From: Clostridiales bacterium
Lineage (GTDB): Bacteria; Bacillota_A; Clostridia; Oscillospirales; Oscillospiraceae
Direction of reading: 5' to 3'
Length of the DNA stretch: 7,935 nt
Assembly: GCA_019417795.1 (NCBI GenBank)
Contig: DXUR01000102.1
Span: forward strand, 1-7,935
How positions within the stretch are numbered: the first letter of the stretch is position 1; each line of letters begins with the position of its first letter. The translations under genes and the position numbers were made by a program. The notes under the pieces are model-generated. The model was not told where the DNA came from. It searched no databases and was given only the letters and a program-made list of their open reading frames with translations. Below, in pieces: positions 6,490 to 7,935 of this stretch.

Positions 6490-7266
6490 GTGCTGCGTAT
6501 TCTCATTGCAGAGGATGAACCTCTGGAGCAACAATCCCTGAAAGATATTCTGGAATGGAATTTTTCCTGCGGAGTGGACATTAAAACGGCAAGCAACGGA
6601 GTAGATGCCATCAGCACTGCAACCATTTGGCATGCCGACCTGGTTTTGATGGATATTGAAATGCCCGGCTGCAACGGAATCGTTGCGGCCAACAAGATAG
6701 CCAAGGTAAACCCGCTGACCAAATTCATCATTATTACCGCCTATGAGCGGTTTGAGTACGCCCACGAGGCCGTCCGCCTCCATGCCGTGGATTACCTTCT
6801 CAAACCGGTGGAAGATGCGGTTCTGGTATCAACGATTCAAAGATTGATTCAAGAGCGGGAGGAGGAAAATGCACTCCAGCAGCGTGTTCTGGAGGTGCAG
6901 GCACCCTCCCAGGAACTGACATCCCAGACCCGAAGCGAACTGCTCATCAAAAATGTGGAAGATTATATCCGGAAAAATTACCGATATGACATTTCCCAGG
7001 AGATTATCTGTGACATTCTCAATATGAGCACAGGACATTTCTCCAAGCTATTCCGCCAGTACTATGGCGTCAAATTTATCGACTTTCTCACCAACATCCG
7101 GGTGGAAGCCGCCAAAGAGCTTCTTCTTGACCCTACCAAGCGAACAAAAGAGATTGGAGAAATGGTTGGTTATCCTTCTTCCAGCTACTTTTCTAAAATT
7201 TTTAGGCAGAAAACCGGTATGACTCCTTCAGAATATCGGACCAAATACATCGAATCTCCAAGATAA
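6490..7266 (+). CDS. Response regulator, REC plus AraC-type DNA-binding domain (YesN-like)
   Basis: A 258-residue regulator. The receiver domain spans about 1-120: acidic pocket E8/D9/E10, phospho-acceptor D55 in LVLMDIEMPG, T83 in IIITAYE, and K105 in YLLKPVE. A charged helical linker of about 30 residues leads to a two-helix-turn-helix AraC domain (about 152-252), with NMSTGHFSKLFRQYYG (178-193) and the second unit ending GYPSSSYFSKIFRQKTG (227-243) before MTPSEYR. It is shorter than many YesN proteins because the linker is minimal. The start is GTG, directly after the kinase TGA with no gap; AGGAGG at 6476-6481, inside the end of the kinase gene, lies 8 bases upstream and fixes it. The likely target is the divergent dctP promoter, perhaps with autoregulation; this follows from gene order, not from a mapped site. 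Confidence 0.95.
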   Translation: MLRILIAEDEPLEQQSLKDILEWNFSCGVDIKTASNGVDAISTATIWHADLVLMDIEMPGCNGIVAANKIAKVNPLTKFIIITAYERFEYAHEAVRLHAVDYLLKPVEDAVLVSTIQRLIQEREEENALQQRVLEVQAPSQELTSQTRSELLIKNVEDYIRKNYRYDISQEIICDILNMSTGHFSKLFRQYYGVKFIDFLTNIRVEAAKELLLDPTKRTKEIGEMVGYPSSSYFSKIFRQKTGMTPSEYRTKYIESPR

Positions 7267-7290
7267 GATTCTGTTTTGATCATTTTAAAG

Positions 7291-7567
7291 CTATATTTCT
7301 GCTCTCCATTTTTGCTTGAGTGATTTGGGGCATTTTTCTGGTTTCGTCAGGTCCAGGAACTGGCGGTAGAACGATCCCGTCCACCCGGTCTGCCAGGTAG
7401 AGGGCCTGCCCGTCGCAATCCCGCAGCCGCTGAGCCCGCTGAAAACAGTTATACTTTGGCTTGCGGTTTTCTACCACGGTGCCGTCCTTTTTCTTGTATC
7501 GGTCACGGTGGATAAAACCCGACATCCTAGCCCCACAGTGGGCACAGTGGACCAGTCCCGCTAGTAT
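7291..7567 (-). pseudogene. Large serine recombinase, zinc-ribbon fragment with a frameshift
   Basis: Reading the - strand from about 7567, ILAGLVHCAHCGARMSGF begins a zinc ribbon typical of large serine recombinases: the first pair C-x2-C in HCAHC, then KKKDG, and the second pair in YNCFQRAQRLRDCDG. LADRVDGIV follows, the usual lead into the coiled-coil. At about 7370 the frame changes: the continuation resembling the family (FYRQFLDLTKPEK, then KQKWRAEI) is in the next frame and stops at TAG, 7291-7293. The original frame instead reads an unrelated tail to 7280. The catalytic N-terminal resolvase domain and most of the recombinase domain are absent, and the coiled-coil is cut short. It is therefore a dead remnant, separated from the response regulator stop by only about 25 bases, and convergent with it. 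Confidence 0.75.
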
Positions 7568-7600
7568 GACCCCCGCAACAATGGCGCAAGATGCAGAAAA

Positions 7601-7642
7601 GCGCAGAGCACTCTGAATAAGGTGCTCTGCACTTTTTGTTTT
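7601..7642 (+). terminator. Intrinsic terminator, + strand
   Basis: GCGCAGAGCAC (7601-7611) and GTGCTCTGCAC (7622-7632) form an 11-bp stem with one C-A mismatch and a 10-base loop, followed by TTTTTGTTTT. It is the first convincing + strand terminator after the response regulator gene, about 335 bases beyond its stop, so the two-component message may run antisense through the recombinase remnant before ending here. It may originally have belonged to a lost + strand gene of the mobile element. Confidence 0.82.
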
Positions 7643-7935
7643 ATCTCAATTTTTCAAAATAGTGCCTGTCCAAATAGCATATCCCATACATAAGTCCTAC
7701 TATCACCGCTTTACTGCAATAAAATTTGCAAAACCATCTTGACGCTCGCCGCAATCCGTGATACCCTTTATCGCAAATCCCACCAAATTTGTAGAAAAGT
7801 ACAGAGTGGCGAGGATTTATTCCCCATGAAGATTTTTACCGCCCCGCAACACACCCGATCTATTTTGCCGCCGATTCACCCGACAAAATCATCGCTGCGC
7901 TGCGTGGGCGGTATTTTTCTTTTTCACAAATAAAA
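7643..7935. other. Right-end region with fragmentary open frames, no assignable gene
   Basis: About 290 bases with no gene I can name. Two short frames have protein-like composition. On the + strand, from after a TAG at 7792-7794 to the window's edge, the frame starting at 7795 reads through phrases such as IPHEDFYRPATHPIYFAADS and IIAALRGRYFSFSQIK, but has no ATG, GTG or TTG start. On the - strand, 7816 to 7703 reads LATLYFSTNLVGFAIKG and TDCGERQDGFANFIAVKR before TGA, also without a start. The + strand ATG at 7829 opens a third frame (MKIFTAPQHT to FLFHK) that ends at TAA 7931-7933. Only one of the overlapping frames could be genuine, and all may be debris of an integrative element. Confidence 0.35.

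Noticed and set aside
5779..6783. 334-codon open frame on the - strand over the kinase and regulator genes
   Set aside because: It spans two well-supported genes in antisense, and its sequence is low in domain-like features. There is no ribosome site or promoter.
1..7935. CRISPR array, tRNA or rRNA gene
   Set aside because: No regularly spaced repeats, no cloverleaf-like element and no rRNA-like sequence were seen on either strand.

Overview
The window reads as DNA from a Gram-positive, clostridial-type (Firmicutes) bacterium, most likely a gut anaerobe. The evidence is strong AGGAGG-type ribosome binding sites before almost every gene, a lipoprotein signal on the solute-binding protein, a YesM/YesN-style two-component pair, and flanking debris of an IS1182-like transposase and a large serine recombinase. 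The exact genus cannot be read from the sequence.

Layout. Positions 1-480 (+ strand) hold mobile-element debris: the C-terminal 61 codons of an unrecognised protein, then a transposase fragment that stops abruptly at 480. Positions 479-4608 (- strand) hold a compact five-gene operon transcribed right to left: dctP (TRAP solute-binding lipoprotein), an intercistronic hairpin, dctQ, dctM (overlapping dctQ by one base), an SDR oxidoreductase, a small KdgF-like cupin, and a strong intrinsic terminator at 479-519. Positions 4609-4986 are an AT-rich divergent regulatory region. Positions 4987-7266 (+ strand) hold a sensor histidine kinase and an AraC-type response regulator, with the regulator's GTG start directly after the kinase stop codon. 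Positions 7267-7935 return to debris: a frameshifted 3' fragment of a serine recombinase on the - strand, a good + strand terminator, and about 290 bases with only fragmentary open frames.

How it fits together (inference). The two-component system probably senses an extracytoplasmic signal and controls the divergent TRAP operon. DctP would capture an organic or sugar acid and pass it to the DctQM permease. The cupin carries the metal-binding pattern and the C-terminal REDFL tail that I associate with KdgF, which opens 4,5-unsaturated uronates to their linear 4-deoxy-5-keto form. The SDR could then reduce the product. The simplest overall reading is a scavenging cassette for unsaturated uronate monomers (from pectin, alginate or glycosaminoglycans) under its own two-component control, lying between broken mobile elements. 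The transporter, two-component and cupin fold calls are firm; the uronate substrate is a hypothesis.
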